Source: an uncultured Alcanivorax sp.
Lineage (GTDB): Bacteria > Pseudomonadota > Gammaproteobacteria > Pseudomonadales > Alcanivoracaceae
Assembly (NCBI RefSeq): GCF_947258575.1
Contig: NZ_CAMYIV010000002.1
Location: 186,001-250,000 of the forward strand
DNA length: 64,000 nucleotides
Reading direction: 5' to 3'
Positions 34,174 to 43,277 of this stretch are shown piece by piece. Every line of letters starts with the position of its first letter. Within the stretch, counting starts at the first letter, position 1. The notes below the pieces were generated by a model. The model was not told the origin of the DNA. It searched no databases and saw nothing but the letters and a program-made list of their open reading frames with translations. The position numbers were made by a program, and so were the translations under genes.

Positions 34174-35043
34174 TTGCAACCGAACAACTACATCATTGAA
34201 GCAACTGAACAGAACATTCAGCAAATTCTTGAACAGTCGCGGCAGGTGCCGGTGATTGTGGATTTCTGGGCGAGCTGGTGTCAGCCCTGCCTGCAGATGG
34301 CACCGATTCTGGAGCGCCTGGTGAATGAGTACCAGGGCAAGGTGATGCTAGCCAAGGTCAACGCCGATGAGCAGCAGATGCTGGCAAGCCAGTTCGGGGT
34401 GCGCAGTCTGCCAAGCCTGAAACTGGTCTATCAGGGGCAATTGGTCAGCGAGCTGGATGGTGCCCAGACAGAGGGGGCGTTGCGCCAGTGGCTGGCTCCT
34501 GTGGTAGACCCGGAAGCTGCCGAGCAACAGCAGGAAGAGGGCTTCATTGAGCAGATCCGCATGGCCATTGAGGCCGGCCATGGTGACCAGGCAGAAGCGG
34601 CCCTGCGGCAGACCTTGCAGCAGAGCCCGGACAAGCACGCGATCCGTGCAATGCTGGTGGAATACCTGCTGGGTGATGGGCGTCTGGACGAGGCGCAGTC
34701 GCTGCTGGCGGAGGTAACCGAGGATGTGGAGCCATTACGGCCGTTCCGTGCCCGCTTTGCTCTGCTGGAAAAACTGGAAGGCGAGAGCCTCTCTCTGGCA
34801 GAGCTCCGTAAACGCATCAGCGATCAGCCCAACCCGGAAGATCTCTATGCCTTTGGCTTGCAGGCAGCGGCGGCCGGCCAGTTTCAGGCGGGCCTGGAGG
34901 CGCTGCTGCAACTGCTGAGCGAGCACCGGGATTTCCGCGACGGCATTGCCCGCAGCGCGCTGCTGGAAGTCTTCCAGTGCCTGCCCAAGGGGGACCCGCT
35001 TGCCAGCGAATACCGCCGCAAGATGTTCAATTACCTGTATTGA
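34174..35043 (+). CDS. cnoX: Thioredoxin-like co-chaperone CnoX (YbbN)
   Basis: A 289-residue chaperedoxin. An N-terminal thioredoxin domain (1-110) with WCQPC (Cys36 and Cys39) is followed by TPR-like repeats (about 125-285; AIEAGHGDQAEAALRQTLQQ, GDGRLDEAQSLLAE). CnoX holds oxidised proteins and hands them to GroEL. Escherichia coli CnoX has lost the CxxC pair; this protein keeps a full CxxC, so it may also reduce disulfides. The start is a TTG, eight bases after AGGAG. It is divergent from fadE. Confidence 0.9.
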   Translation: MQPNNYIIEATEQNIQQILEQSRQVPVIVDFWASWCQPCLQMAPILERLVNEYQGKVMLAKVNADEQQMLASQFGVRSLPSLKLVYQGQLVSELDGAQTEGALRQWLAPVVDPEAAEQQQEEGFIEQIRMAIEAGHGDQAEAALRQTLQQSPDKHAIRAMLVEYLLGDGRLDEAQSLLAEVTEDVEPLRPFRARFALLEKLEGESLSLAELRKRISDQPNPEDLYAFGLQAAAAGQFQAGLEALLQLLSEHRDFRDGIARSALLEVFQCLPKGDPLASEYRRKMFNYLY

Positions 35044-35220
35044 TCTGTCGCCACGCCTCCCCCTGGCCGGGCAGGCGTGGCACTTCTCTCCTTGCTGAAT
35101 CCCCCCGCACGTCGATGCGCTGCGTCTTGCTGGTGCATCTGCATGTCTGTTTTTTCTGGATTCTTCCTGGCTGCATCATCTTGGCATGCCAAAATGCATT
35201 AAATAAGTGCGTTTGTGTGG

Positions 35221-35726
<506 letters not shown>

Positions 35727-35736
35727 GGGGGCCACG

Positions 35737-37023
35737 ATGAAAAAACTGCTTGCTGTACTGTTGATGTTTCCGTCCCTGGCCCTGGCCGATGGCCTCGACA
35801 CCGGTGACACCGCCTGGATTCTGACGGCCACTGCGCTGGTGCTGTTCATGACCATCCCAGGCCTGAGCCTGTTCTATGGCGGCCTGGTGCGTAGCAAAAA
35901 CGTACTCTCCGTGTTGATGCAATGCTTTGCCATTACCTGTGCGGTATCGCTGGTATGGCTGATCTGCGGCTACTCGTTGGCGTTTTCCGATGGCGGCAGC
36001 ATGAATGCTTGGATCGGTGGTCTCGATCACGCTTTCTTTGCCGGTATCGGCAAGGACACTCTGGAGGGGACGCTGCCGAAAAGCCTGCACGGCCTGTTCC
36101 AGATGACGTTTGCCATCATCACTCCGGCGCTGATCGTGGGTGCCTTTGCCGAGCGCATGCGCTTTGGGCCCATGCTGGCGTTTTCCGTGCTCTGGCTGCT
36201 GGGTGTGTATGTTCCTGTCTGCCATTGGGTGTGGGGCGGCGGCTGGTTGGCCGACCTGGGCCTGTATGACTTTGCCGGCGGCACCGTGGTGCATATCACT
36301 GCCGGTGTGGCGGCGCTGGTCGCGGCGCTGGTACTGGGCGGGCGCAAAGGCTTTCCGGAGCAGGGCATGATGCCCCATAACATGACCATGACGTTGACCG
36401 GTGCCGGCATGCTGTGGGTAGGCTGGTTCGGTTTCAACGGTGGTTCTGCACTGGCTGCCGGCGGCGACGCCGCCATGGCCATGTTGGTCACGCACATTTC
36501 CGCAGCGGCGGGTTCTCTGGCCTGGATCACCATGGAGTGGAAAAAATTCGGCAAGCCCTCGGCACTGGGCATCGCCACCGGCATGGTAGCGGGTCTGGGT
36601 ACCATTACCCCGGCCTCCGGTTTCGTCGGGCCGGCGGCAGCACTGGTGATCGGTCTGTCTGCGGGTGTGATCTGTTTCTACTCGGTCATCTTTATCAAGC
36701 ACAAGCTGAAGATCGATGATTCCCTGGACGTGTTCCCGGTGCACGGGGTAGGCGGCATTCTCGGTACCTTGTTTGCCGGTATCTTTGCTTCCACGGAACT
36801 GGGCCTGTTCTCCGGTTACGGTTTTGCCAAGCCGGAATTCACCATGCTGGATCAGTTCGGGGTGCAGGCGTTGGGCGTAGTCGCCACGTTCGTTTATACC
36901 GCTGTGGTGACCTGGGTGTTGCTCAAGCTGATCGGCCTGTTCGCGGAACTGCGTGTGGACAAGGACGAAGAAACCCAGGGGCTGGATATTGCGCTGCACG
37001 AAGAGCGTGGTTACGACCTCTGA
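35737..37023 (+). CDS. amtB: Ammonium transporter
   Basis: A 428-residue Amt channel with a cleavable signal (MKKLLAVLLMFPSLALA) and eleven membrane segments. The family signature GLSLFYGGLVRSKNVLSV is near residue 45. The twin-histidine pore is suggested by VVHITAGVAALVAA and VHGVGGILGTLFAG. The cytoplasmic C-terminus (DKDEETQGLDIALHEERGYD) contacts GlnK. It follows glnK by ten bases. Confidence 0.96.
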   Translation: MKKLLAVLLMFPSLALADGLDTGDTAWILTATALVLFMTIPGLSLFYGGLVRSKNVLSVLMQCFAITCAVSLVWLICGYSLAFSDGGSMNAWIGGLDHAFFAGIGKDTLEGTLPKSLHGLFQMTFAIITPALIVGAFAERMRFGPMLAFSVLWLLGVYVPVCHWVWGGGWLADLGLYDFAGGTVVHITAGVAALVAALVLGGRKGFPEQGMMPHNMTMTLTGAGMLWVGWFGFNGGSALAAGGDAAMAMLVTHISAAAGSLAWITMEWKKFGKPSALGIATGMVAGLGTITPASGFVGPAAALVIGLSAGVICFYSVIFIKHKLKIDDSLDVFPVHGVGGILGTLFAGIFASTELGLFSGYGFAKPEFTMLDQFGVQALGVVATFVYTAVVTWVLLKLIGLFAELRVDKDEETQGLDIALHEERGYDL

Positions 37024-37045
37024 TTACCCCTGCATGACAACCACA

Positions 37046-37074
37046 AAAAGCCCGGCCTTGTGCCGGGTTTTTTG
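37046..37074 (+). terminator. Terminator of glnK-amtB
   Basis: AAAAAGCCCGGC and GCCGGGTTTTTT pair around CTTGT. Stem and loop are identical to those after etfA. Confidence 0.9.
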
Positions 37075-37216
37075 TCCCCGATAGACGCTTGTACGGCTAT
37101 TGCCACCCCCCGGGCCTTTCTATAAGGTACGGGTAAGTTTCGAACGCTTGTTTGAATGGTGATGCCTGATTACACGGGGTGTCGAAGCCACAACGATAGG
37201 TTAAGGAGATATAAGA

Positions 37217-37603
37217 ATGAGCCTGGAATTTTTGTCTGACGAGTGGTTTGCGAAAGTAAAAGAGATCCGTGACGGTGCCGGTGATGTGGAAACCCCGGCT
37301 GCCCTGGCAGATCTGGTAATCAACATCACTGTATCCGGCGATGGTGGCGACAAGGAAATGGCGTTGGTCGGTGGCATGATCGAAGAAGGTCATCACGCTG
37401 ACGCGCCGACTACCATGATCCTGCCGGCTGATCTTGCCAAGCGCATCTTCATTGAAGGCGACCAGTCCGCTGGTATGCAGGGCTTCATGAGCGGCCAGAT
37501 CCGTATCGAAGGCGACATGAGCAAGCTGATGGCGCTGCAAACCGCCCAGCCTTCTGCTGACCAGGTTGCCCTGATGAAGCAGATCCAGGAAGTGACTGCC
37601 TGA
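37217..37603 (+). CDS. SCP-2 sterol-transfer-like lipid-binding protein
   Basis: A 128-residue protein of the SCP2 fold, which binds fatty acyls or sterols in a hydrophobic tunnel. The features are DLVINITVSGDGGDKEMAL, TTMILPADLAKRIFIEGD and MQGFMSGQIRIEGDMSKLMA. GGAGATATAAGA precedes the start. The gene stands alone between two terminators, so it is a single-gene unit. In this genome it probably carries acyl-CoA or free fatty acids. Confidence 0.9.
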   Translation: MSLEFLSDEWFAKVKEIRDGAGDVETPAALADLVINITVSGDGGDKEMALVGGMIEEGHHADAPTTMILPADLAKRIFIEGDQSAGMQGFMSGQIRIEGDMSKLMALQTAQPSADQVALMKQIQEVTA

Positions 37604-37626
37604 TCGCCAGGTTTATCGCTTGCTGA

Positions 37627-37656
37627 CAATGCCCGCCTCGTGCGGGCATTGTTGTT
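37627..37656 (+). terminator. Terminator of the SCP-2 gene
   Basis: CAATGCCCGC and GCGGGCATTG form a ten-base stem around CTCGT, followed by TTGTTTTT. Confidence 0.85.
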
Positions 37657-37708
37657 TTTGGGGATGCGCTTTCACAAGAAAGCCGGTGTCTGCGGGTGGG
37701 GCGATCTA

Positions 37709-38260
37709 TCAGCTATCCTTGCCATGCAGGCTGTGATTCAGGTTCTGCAATGGTGTGGCCACGGCTACCGGATGTATGGGCAGTTGATCCAGCCAGCCAT
37801 AGGCGCTGCGGCCACCGTTATCCAGATAGGTGCGCAGCGACTCCCGCCACTTTTCTGCATGCAATGCGAGACAAAGGGGCTGGCGGCGGATCGGATCCTG
37901 GGCGACACAGACATGGTCCGGCCCGGCTTTGTTCAGCAGGTCGCCGGGCAATGAGGCGGGAGGCTGGACCAGATCGCAGGGCAGGCACAGACAGAGCCCC
38001 TGGCTGGCATCCAGTGCCGCTTCCAGACCGGCCATTGGCCCCTGAAACCCGTCCCGTTCATCACTGACCACCTGATTGGCCCAATGCCGGTAGGTGGCCT
38101 GATTCCGGTTGGCACTGATGACGATACGGGTGGGGGAGGGCGCCAGGTGATCCAGCAGGTGAGCGATCAGCGGCTTGCCGTCCAGCTCCAGTAATCCCTT
38201 GTCGGCGCCGCCGACCCGCTTTCCCTGGCCGCCGGCGAGAATGATCAGGGTGTAGTCCAT
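37709..38260 (-). CDS. mobA: Molybdenum cofactor guanylyltransferase
   Basis: A 183-residue nucleotidyltransferase that joins GMP to molybdopterin. The nucleotide-binding LAGGQGKRVGGADKGLLEL is at 8-26, followed by RIVISANRNQ and VSDERDGFQGPMAGLEAAL; LCLPCDLVQPP holds the metal-binding aspartate. GGAGG seven bases upstream supports the start at 38260. The upstream extension to 38389 overlaps the divergent promoter region and is not needed. Confidence 0.93.
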   Translation of the reverse strand: MDYTLIILAGGQGKRVGGADKGLLELDGKPLIAHLLDHLAPSPTRIVISANRNQATYRHWANQVVSDERDGFQGPMAGLEAALDASQGLCLCLPCDLVQPPASLPGDLLNKAGPDHVCVAQDPIRRQPLCLALHAEKWRESLRTYLDNGGRSAYGWLDQLPIHPVAVATPLQNLNHSLHGKDS

Positions 38261-38403
38261 GGGGTGCCTCCATTGATGATGGGATGTCTGAGCACAGAAA
38301 CCGTCCGTTGGCGGGTTTTCCGCGTCGCGTGGGAGGTGCTGCTTGTGGCGTCTAATGCTATGCTCTGTCGCTTGCTTCCTTTCTGACATCCTCAGGACAT
38401 CGT

Positions 38404-40359
38404 GTGACCAGCGCCCGTAACCATCTTACCGATCTGACGCGCTTTGCGCCGCTTTTGCCGGGCTATCACCCCCGTGAACCGCAACTGGCCATGGCGGATG
38501 CAGTGGATGCGGTCATCGGCACCGGCGGGACCTTGATGGTCGAGGCGGAAACCGGCACCGGCAAGACCCTGGCGTACCTGGTGCCGGCCCTGTTGTCAGA
38601 GGGGCCAACACTGGTGTCCACAGGCACCAAGAGCCTGCAGGATCAGCTTTTTTTCAAGGATGTGCCGCTGGTCAAGAAGGCTCTGGGGCTGCCGCGCAAG
38701 GTGGCCCTGTTGAAAGGGCGCGCCAATTATCTCTGTCCCTACCGGATGACCCTGCATCAGGAAGAGGCCCGTTTTCTGACCCGGGAAACCGCCGAGCAAT
38801 TGCAGATCGTGGCTCACTGGGCTGGTCGCACGAAAACCGGTGATATCGCCGAGCTGCAACAGATTCCCGAAGACGCGCCGGTATGGCCCTGGGTCACCAG
38901 TACCGCCGACAATTGCCTGGGTACTGACTGCCCCAATTACCAGGAATGCCCGCTGATGAAGGCCCGCAAGGAAGCCCAGGAAGCGGACCTGGTGGTGGTC
39001 AATCATCATCTGTTCTTTGCCGATGCTGCCCTGCGCGGTAACGGCTCGGCCTCGGAACTGCTGCCCAGTGCCAATACGGTGATCTTCGATGAGGCGCATC
39101 AGCTTCCGGAAATCGCTGCCGCCTTTTTCGGCGATACTCTCAGCACACGGCAGGTCCAGGAACTGGGCCGCGACAGTTTGTCCGAAGCCGGACAGACCAC
39201 GGCCGACCTGGCGCGTCTCAACCAATTGATCGCAGCGGTGGAGAAGGGCTGCCTGGATTTGCGTCTGAGTCTGGGAGACGGCGAGCGCCGCGAGCCCTGG
39301 TCCGAAGTGGCGGAGAAAGAGTCTGTCATCGAAGCGGGCGAGACCCTGCTGGACGCCCTGCGTGATCTGGAAATGTTCCTCGGCCCCCTCGCCAAGGCAA
39401 GCCGGGGCATGGAAGCCTGTGCCCGCCGAGCCAGCGAGCAGGTAGATTGCCTGGCGGCCTACCTGAAAGGGGAACAGCCCAACCGGGTGTACTGGTTCGA
39501 AACCTTCAAACGGACTGTGGTGCTGCATAGCACGCCCCTGTCCGTGGCAGCCCAGCTGCGTGCCCAGCGTGAGCGCCAGCCGTGCAGCTGGGTGCTTACC
39601 TCGGCGACCCTGTCTGTGGGCGGGCGCTTTGAGCATATCCAGAAGCGCCTAGGCATGGACGCGGCTACCACCCTGCGGCTGGAAAGCCCGTTCGATTTCA
39701 AACGCCAGGCGGTGTTTTATGCCCCTGACGGTCTGCCTGCGCCGAATGACCCGGGCTATACCGCAGCGCTTTGCGATGCCATGGTGCCGGTGATTAATGC
39801 CGCCAAGGGCCGCACTTTTTTCCTTTTCACCAGTCACAGAGCATTACGGGAAGCGGCCCAGTTGTTGCGTCCTCGTCTGGATTACCCCTTGCTGGTGCAG
39901 GGGGAGTCCGGTCGGCGGGAGTTACTGGACAGTTTCCGGGAAAAAGGTAATGCGGTGCTGTTGGGCACCAGCAGTTTCTGGGAAGGCATTGATGTGCGCG
40001 GTGAGGCCCTCAGTTGCGTGATTATTGATAAACTGCCGTTCGGCTCGCCGGGTGACCCGGTGGCGGCGGCACGTATCGAACATATCAATCGCAATGGTGG
40101 CAATGCCTTCCGCGATTATCAGCTGCCCCAGGCAGTGCTGGCATTGCGCCAGGGAGCCGGGCGTCTGATTCGCGATCCCAAGGACACCGGCCTGCTGGTG
40201 GTGGCGGATCCTCGCTTGCTGACGCGCAGTTACGGAAAGCTCTTTGTAAACAGTCTGCCAAACATGACCCGCACCCGGAAGCTGGACGTGGTACAACGGT
40301 TTTTTGATTACCTTGCCCGGCAACAAGAAGGGCAGACAACGGAACAGATAGAATCATGA
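38404..40359 (+). CDS. yoaA: ATP-dependent DNA helicase, DinG/YoaA family
   Basis: A 651-residue XPD-like superfamily 2 helicase. Walker A ETGTGKT is at 49-55, the DEAH box at 229-232, and four candidate 4Fe-4S cysteines are Cys111, Cys171, Cys176 and Cys182. The late motif LRQGAGRLIRDPKDTG completes the core. The length and the iron-sulfur domain fit YoaA, which helps repair stalled replication forks and interacts with HolC in Escherichia coli. The start is GTG. The stop overlaps the tsaB start by four bases (ATGA), in a small operon. Confidence 0.9.
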   Translation: MTSARNHLTDLTRFAPLLPGYHPREPQLAMADAVDAVIGTGGTLMVEAETGTGKTLAYLVPALLSEGPTLVSTGTKSLQDQLFFKDVPLVKKALGLPRKVALLKGRANYLCPYRMTLHQEEARFLTRETAEQLQIVAHWAGRTKTGDIAELQQIPEDAPVWPWVTSTADNCLGTDCPNYQECPLMKARKEAQEADLVVVNHHLFFADAALRGNGSASELLPSANTVIFDEAHQLPEIAAAFFGDTLSTRQVQELGRDSLSEAGQTTADLARLNQLIAAVEKGCLDLRLSLGDGERREPWSEVAEKESVIEAGETLLDALRDLEMFLGPLAKASRGMEACARRASEQVDCLAAYLKGEQPNRVYWFETFKRTVVLHSTPLSVAAQLRAQRERQPCSWVLTSATLSVGGRFEHIQKRLGMDAATTLRLESPFDFKRQAVFYAPDGLPAPNDPGYTAALCDAMVPVINAAKGRTFFLFTSHRALREAAQLLRPRLDYPLLVQGESGRRELLDSFREKGNAVLLGTSSFWEGIDVRGEALSCVIIDKLPFGSPGDPVAAARIEHINRNGGNAFRDYQLPQAVLALRQGAGRLIRDPKDTGLLVVADPRLLTRSYGKLFVNSLPNMTRTRKLDVVQRFFDYLARQQEGQTTEQIES

Positions 40360-41030
40360 CACGAATTCTGGCTCTGGAAACCGCCGGTGAAACCTGTTCG
40401 GTGGCCATCATGGATGGCGACGAGGTGCTTGAACATTTCGAGCAGGCGCCACGGCGTCAAACCGAACGGGTGTTGCCGATGGTGGAGGCACTGCTGGCGC
40501 AATCGCAACTGTCGCTTGGCCAGCTGGACGGCATTGCCTTTGGCCATGGTCCCGGTGCCTTTACCGGTGTGCGTGTCGCGGCTGCGGTTACCCAGGGCCT
40601 GGCCTTTGCGGCGGACTTGCCGGTGATCGGGGTGTCCACTCTGGCGGCCTGTGCACTCAGCGCTCAGGATACGATCCCACACCGGGATGTGATCGCGGTG
40701 TTCGATGCGCGCATGGGTGAGATCTATCTGGGCGCCTATGCCTGTGAGGGTGGCGTTGCCAGAACCGTGTTCGACGACGGGCTGTTTCACCCGGACACCT
40801 TGCCCTCTCTGCCGCAAAAAGACTGGCTGATTGTCGGCTCCGGGCTGGTTTATCGTGAGGCCCTTTGCAAGGCCTATGGCGCAAGTCACTGTGAGGTCGA
40901 CGTGCATCCCCATGCGAAAGCGGTGGCGCAGCTGGCATTATCCGGTTTCCAGCGCGGGCAGGGGGTGAGTGCAGAACTGGCACAGCCGGTCTATCTTCGC
41001 GATCAGGTAATTCAGGGAGCAGTACGATGA
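40356..41030 (+). CDS. tsaB: tRNA threonylcarbamoyladenosine biosynthesis protein TsaB
   Basis: A 224-residue ASKHA-fold protein, partner of TsaD and TsaE in making t6A at position 37 of ANN-decoding tRNAs. It opens MTRILALETAGETCSVAIMD and has GIAFGHGPGAFTGVRVAAAV, then VFDARMGEIYLGAY. TsaB is a regulatory and dimerising paralogue of TsaD without its own active site. It overlaps both the helicase gene before it and the thioesterase gene after it by four bases. Confidence 0.94.
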   Translation: MTRILALETAGETCSVAIMDGDEVLEHFEQAPRRQTERVLPMVEALLAQSQLSLGQLDGIAFGHGPGAFTGVRVAAAVTQGLAFAADLPVIGVSTLAACALSAQDTIPHRDVIAVFDARMGEIYLGAYACEGGVARTVFDDGLFHPDTLPSLPQKDWLIVGSGLVYREALCKAYGASHCEVDVHPHAKAVAQLALSGFQRGQGVSAELAQPVYLRDQVIQGAVR

Positions 41031-41464
41031 TCAACTGGGACCTTCCCAATGTCCATGAACTGGCGGTGACTGTGCCAGCCGAAGCCATCGATGTGATGGG
41101 GCACGTCAACAACACCGAATACCTGCGTTTCATGGAGAAAATTGCCTGGGACCATACCGCCAGCCTCGGGTTGGGTTGGGATCTGTACCAGAAGCTCAAC
41201 CGGGGCATGGTGGCCCGGCATACCGAAGTGGATTACCTGGCGCCGGCCTTTGAAGGCGAGCATCTGAAAATCGGTACCTGGATTGTTGAAAACGACCAGC
41301 GCATCAGTATCACTCGCCGTTACCAGATCGTTCGCGAATCAGACGGGCGAACTCTGCTGCGCGGCCGTACCCGCTGGGTGTGTGTGGCACTGGATTCCGG
41401 CAAGCCCCGTCGCATGCCCCCGGAGTTTTTGCAGGGTTACAAAATCACCGCCACAGAAGAGTAA
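41027..41464 (+). CDS. Acyl-CoA thioesterase, single-hotdog (4HBT) family
   Basis: A 145-residue hotdog-fold thioesterase. VPAEAIDVMGHVNNTEYLRF carries the conserved aspartate and the HVNN motif of the YbgC/4-hydroxybenzoyl-CoA thioesterase group. ARHTEVDYLAPAFEGEHL and RTRWVCVALDSGKPRRMP complete the fold. It would hydrolyse short or medium acyl-CoA. Its place after tsaB in an overlapping operon gives no clear hint to substrate. Confidence 0.88.
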   Translation: MINWDLPNVHELAVTVPAEAIDVMGHVNNTEYLRFMEKIAWDHTASLGLGWDLYQKLNRGMVARHTEVDYLAPAFEGEHLKIGTWIVENDQRISITRRYQIVRESDGRTLLRGRTRWVCVALDSGKPRRMPPEFLQGYKITATEE

Positions 41465-41571
41465 AACGTTGCGAGTGACGGGACGCGCATTTCGACGCGC
41501 CATTCCCGTCGTGATCGTCGCCCCTCGCAACTCGTTCTCGTCACTGACGTACCATTCAACAAGGACATTCC

Positions 41572-42369
41572 ATGGATTGGTTCCAGGCCCTGGTGCTTGC
41601 CCTGATACAGGGACTTACCGAGTTTCTTCCCATTTCCAGTTCTGCTCATCTGATTCTGCCATCCCAGGTATTGGGTTGGCCTGATCAGGGGTTGGCCTTT
41701 GATGTGGCCGTGCATCTGGGCACCCTGATGGCGGTGATGGCCTACTACCGGCGGGATCTTTTTGCCATGGTTGGCGGTGCCGGCAAAGCGGTGACCCAGC
41801 GCACCATGAACGACGATCTGAAACTGGGGCTGCTGGTAGTGCTGGCTACCATTCCCGCGGTGGTGTTCGGCTTTCTTGGTGATGACTGGATTGAACGGGA
41901 GTTGCGTTCTGCACTGGTAATTGCCGTTACTACCCTGGTGTTTGGCGCGCTGCTGTGGGCTGCCGATGCCTTCGGCAAGCGTCAGTTCAGTCTTGTAAGA
42001 CTGGGAGTGATTGGTGCGATTTTTATCGGTCTGGCTCAGGCCCTGGCACTGATTCCCGGTACCTCGCGAAGCGGTATTACCATCACGGCGGCATTGGCGC
42101 TGGGTTACCAGCGCGAGGATGCAGCACGCTTTTCCTTCCTGCTTTCCATTCCTGTCATCCTTGGCGCCGGATTGCTCAAGACAAAGGATCTTGTCGAGCA
42201 GCAGGTAGCGGTGGACTGGGGGCTGATGGCCCTGGGCGCTGTGGTCAGTGCGATTACGGCATATCTGACCATCGTATTCTTCATTCGTCTGCTTGAGCGC
42301 ATCGGCATGTTGCCGTTTGTGGTGTACCGCCTGATCCTTGGTGTTGCGCTGCTGGCGTGGCTGGCCTGA
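41572..42369 (+). CDS. uppP: Undecaprenyl-diphosphatase
   Basis: A 265-residue BacA-type membrane phosphatase that recycles undecaprenyl diphosphate to the monophosphate carrier for cell-wall synthesis. Catalytic motifs are visible: QGLTEFLPISSSAHLIL (13-29) with the key glutamate, and PGTSRSGITITAALALG (about 162-178) with the key arginine. About eight hydrophobic segments are present. The gene for UppS, which makes the substrate chain, begins at 63464. Confidence 0.95.
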   Translation: MDWFQALVLALIQGLTEFLPISSSAHLILPSQVLGWPDQGLAFDVAVHLGTLMAVMAYYRRDLFAMVGGAGKAVTQRTMNDDLKLGLLVVLATIPAVVFGFLGDDWIERELRSALVIAVTTLVFGALLWAADAFGKRQFSLVRLGVIGAIFIGLAQALALIPGTSRSGITITAALALGYQREDAARFSFLLSIPVILGAGLLKTKDLVEQQVAVDWGLMALGAVVSAITAYLTIVFFIRLLERIGMLPFVVYRLILGVALLAWLA

Positions 42370-42373
42370 TTCC

Positions 42374-43096
42374 ATGGTAGGGGCGGTGCTGGGCCTGTTG
42401 CCCGGGTGTCCTGAAGGGCTTCCCGGTACGCCGGTAGAAGAAGCTGACAGAGCTGTGCAACTGGGCCTGCAACTGGTGCTGGGCTGGCACGAAGAGCGTC
42501 TCAGCCTGTGGCGACCGCAAGGGCGGGAAACGCCCTTGAGCGTGAGCTTCAATGATGGCAAACAGGGCTACCGGCTGACAGCGGAGCGAGTCCGCCACGA
42601 ACGATTGATCAAGGCACTGGGAAAAACCCGGGACGACACCTTTACGGTTCTGGATGCTACCGCCGGCCTGGGCCGGGATGCGGCCCTGATTGCCACAGCC
42701 GGGTTCCCGGTATTGCTGGCGGAACGCTCGCCGATTCTCCATGCCATGCTTGCTGACGGGCTGCGGCGGGCGCCTGCAGAGCTCGCTGCTGCCATGCAGT
42801 TGCTACCCTGCGCCGATGCCGGTGCGCACACCTTGCCACCGCTGCATGCGGTCTATCTTGATCCCATGTTTCCATCACGGGACAAAAGTGCAGCGGTAAA
42901 AAAAGACCTGCAATGGCTTCAGCAATTGGCAGCGTATCCGGATCACCGCGAGGAAGCGGCGTTGCTGGAGTGGGCACTTGGACTCAACCCGCATCGGATA
43001 GTGGTGAAACGGCCTGGCAAGGCAGAGTCGCTGGCAAAACGCAGTCCTCACCACCAGATAGCGGGTAAGGCTATTCGCTTTGATGTCTATGAGTAA
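42374..43096 (+). CDS. rsmJ: 16S rRNA (guanine1516-N2)-methyltransferase
   Basis: A 240-residue SAM-dependent methyltransferase matching RsmJ (YhiQ). The SAM-binding motif is TVLDATAGLGRDAALIA, followed by LLAERSPILHAML. The catalytic YLDPMFPSRDKSA is the family form of the N-methyltransferase DPPY motif. VSFNDGKQGYRL lies in the N-terminal domain. The start ATG at 42374 is four bases after the uppP stop. Confidence 0.92.
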   Translation: MVGAVLGLLPGCPEGLPGTPVEEADRAVQLGLQLVLGWHEERLSLWRPQGRETPLSVSFNDGKQGYRLTAERVRHERLIKALGKTRDDTFTVLDATAGLGRDAALIATAGFPVLLAERSPILHAMLADGLRRAPAELAAAMQLLPCADAGAHTLPPLHAVYLDPMFPSRDKSAAVKKDLQWLQQLAAYPDHREEAALLEWALGLNPHRIVVKRPGKAESLAKRSPHHQIAGKAIRFDVYE

Positions 43097-43277
43097 ACAG
43101 CACGCTTGGCGAGAACTTCCGGACCATTATGAATAAAGTGAGCCACATCGATTTCATGTTGGCTGTCGTTGCTTTGCTGTTGACCGAGTGATGATCGCCC
43201 TCAGGCTGGAGCCAGGGAGAGGGCACCGGATAAAGAGTTGAGCACCGGATGCCATCCCATACGGATTGTTGTGAGAC

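Noticed and set aside
43130-43192. 20-codon frame MNKVSHIDFMLAVVALLLTE
   Set aside because: It has a hydrophobic tail but no ribosome site and no support beyond an open frame.
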